Of a stretch of DNA of 64,000 bases, positions 63,293 to 64,000 are shown piece by piece. The notes beneath the pieces are model-generated. The model saw only the letters and a program-made list of their open reading frames with translations, was not told the DNA's origin and searched no databases. The stretch is from Bacillus bingmayongensis (GTDB taxonomy: Bacteria > Bacillota > Bacilli > Bacillales > Bacillaceae_G). The DNA lies in assembly GCF_000299035.1 (NCBI RefSeq), contig NZ_JH921518.1, forward strand, positions 532,439-596,438, read 5' to 3'. The number at the start of each line of letters is the position of its first letter. Position 1 is the first letter of the stretch. The position numbers and the translations under genes were made by a program.

Positions 63293-63955
63293 TTATTTTA
63301 TTACTTCTTTGTCTAAAGATACTTCATTTTTTTCTTTCATTTCACGTTCAAGTTTTGCAATTTTCATATCAAATGTATCACGCTCATGCTCTTCATTCAT
63401 GCGAAGCTCTAAATCACGAATGTGATCTTCAATTTCTTCGAATCGTAAGAATGGATTATTCTCATCCATTTTATGAAGAGCTGTATTCATACGACGATTC
63501 GCATGGGCCATGTTTTCGCGTGCCATTAATTCCATACGCTTTGCATTCATTTCTTTTAGCTTATTTTTCATTTCAGAAAGGCGGCGTTCTAACTCATCAA
63601 TTTGCTCCACTACACCTGCATACATTTCTTCTAAGCGAGCTACTTGCCCTTCATAGTATGCTACTTCTTCTAATGCACGTTCATGCAATTGTATTTCCCC
63701 TGCTTCTTGCGCAATTACAGCTTGCTTTGATCGCTTATTTACGAAATAACGAGCTTGCTCAAGTTCACGAGCAAAGTTAGATTTTAATGTTTTATGACGC
63801 TGAATTAATTTTTCAATTTTTGTTACTTCACGCTCGCTATCACGTAAATATTGATTTAACATAGCGATTGGATTTTTTCTTTCTTTCTCATCTAAAACAT
63901 TGTGAAAATCTGCTAAAATTGCATCGCGTACACGTCCGAATAAAGATTGTTTCAT
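63293..63955 (-). CDS. liaH: PspA/IM30 family envelope-stress protein LiaH
   Basis: A 220-residue phage-shock-protein-A homologue, almost wholly coiled coil: a short amphipathic start (FGRVRDAILADFHNVLDE) and four helices to about residue 190. It assembles into large rings or rods at stressed membranes. Length is typical. GAAGAGAGGAAG precedes the ATG. It heads the lia cluster here; liaI, which precedes liaH in B. subtilis, would lie beyond the window edge if present. Confidence 0.92.
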   Translation of the reverse strand: MKQSLFGRVRDAILADFHNVLDEKERKNPIAMLNQYLRDSEREVTKIEKLIQRHKTLKSNFARELEQARYFVNKRSKQAVIAQEAGEIQLHERALEEVAYYEGQVARLEEMYAGVVEQIDELERRLSEMKNKLKEMNAKRMELMARENMAHANRRMNTALHKMDENNPFLRFEEIEDHIRDLELRMNEEHERDTFDMKIAKLEREMKEKNEVSLDKEVIK

Positions 63956-64000
63956 TATAATCTTCCTCTCTTCTACTTTATGATTTAAATTATTTTATAT

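Overview
The window is chromosomal DNA of a low-GC, spore-forming Bacillus, almost certainly a member of the Bacillus cereus group. Much of the gene order matches the ypf/ypb/res region of B. subtilis read backwards (yphB-yphA-ypzI-fni-ypfD-cmk-ypfB, ypdA-gudB-mecB-ypbG-ypbE-ypbD-recS-ypbB-fer-ribU, resEDCBA-rluB-spmB-spmA-dacB-ypuI). Short non-coding repeats of the bcr type, known from the B. cereus group, sit in several gaps. I see no rRNA, tRNA, CRISPR array, prophage or complete insertion sequence.

Layout. 1-6 kb: sporulation membrane pair (yphB and a 61-residue partner), yphA, ypzI, fni (isoprenoids), an S1-repeat protein, cytidylate kinase and ypfB. 6-11 kb: asparaginase, bacillithiol-disulfide reductase, a cell-wall amidase and glutamate dehydrogenase, whose upstream region carries two cre-like CcpA sites. 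11-19 kb: adaptor protein mecB, a MerR regulator, ypbG/ypbE/ypbD/recS/ypbB, ferredoxin with a Fur box on its promoter, and the riboflavin transporter ribU behind an FMN riboswitch. 19-33 kb: M23/LysM protein, cobalamin adenosyltransferase, the resABC-resDE cytochrome c maturation and redox-sensing cluster, rluB, spmA/spmB/dacB, an Fe/Mn superoxide dismutase and ypuI. 33-45 kb: a frameshifted gene, mprF, deoD, an unpaired histidine kinase, a small integrase-like protein, a Fur-box promoter in front of a short terminated transcript, a DUF72 gene, a cytosolic PAS kinase and a decayed gene. 45-64 kb: class A PBP, a DUF47/Pit phosphate pair, a TauE transporter, a Crp-family regulator convergent with flavohaemoglobin hmp, an M50 protease, a methyltransferase, a 5'-nucleotidase, a T-box-controlled brnQ, and liaH-liaF-liaS-liaR.

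Themes. Redox and iron control recur: ResDE, ferredoxin, Hmp with an FNR/Crp-type box, and two promoters of identical design (TTGACA, 17 bp, TATCAT, Fur box over the spacer and -10). One serves fer. The other serves no convincing protein but a transcript of about 110 nt with two C-rich single-stranded stretches and a strong terminator, a candidate iron-stress small RNA like FsrA. Envelope maintenance is the second theme (LiaFSR/LiaH, MprF, PBP, DacB, amidases).

The most interesting items are the candidate Fur-controlled sRNA (41331-41440), the hmp FNR-type box at about -40, three copies of a structured-looking repeat (32.5, 44.1 and 56.8 kb), a ladder of bcr1-like deletion derivatives, the A8-tract frameshift upstream of ypuI, and a small tyrosine-recombinase-like protein with Lys in place of the first catalytic Arg. 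Many start codons were moved from the longest possible start to one with a Shine-Dalgarno sequence; this is stated where done. All assignments come from reading the sequence and from memory of the families; no database search was made.
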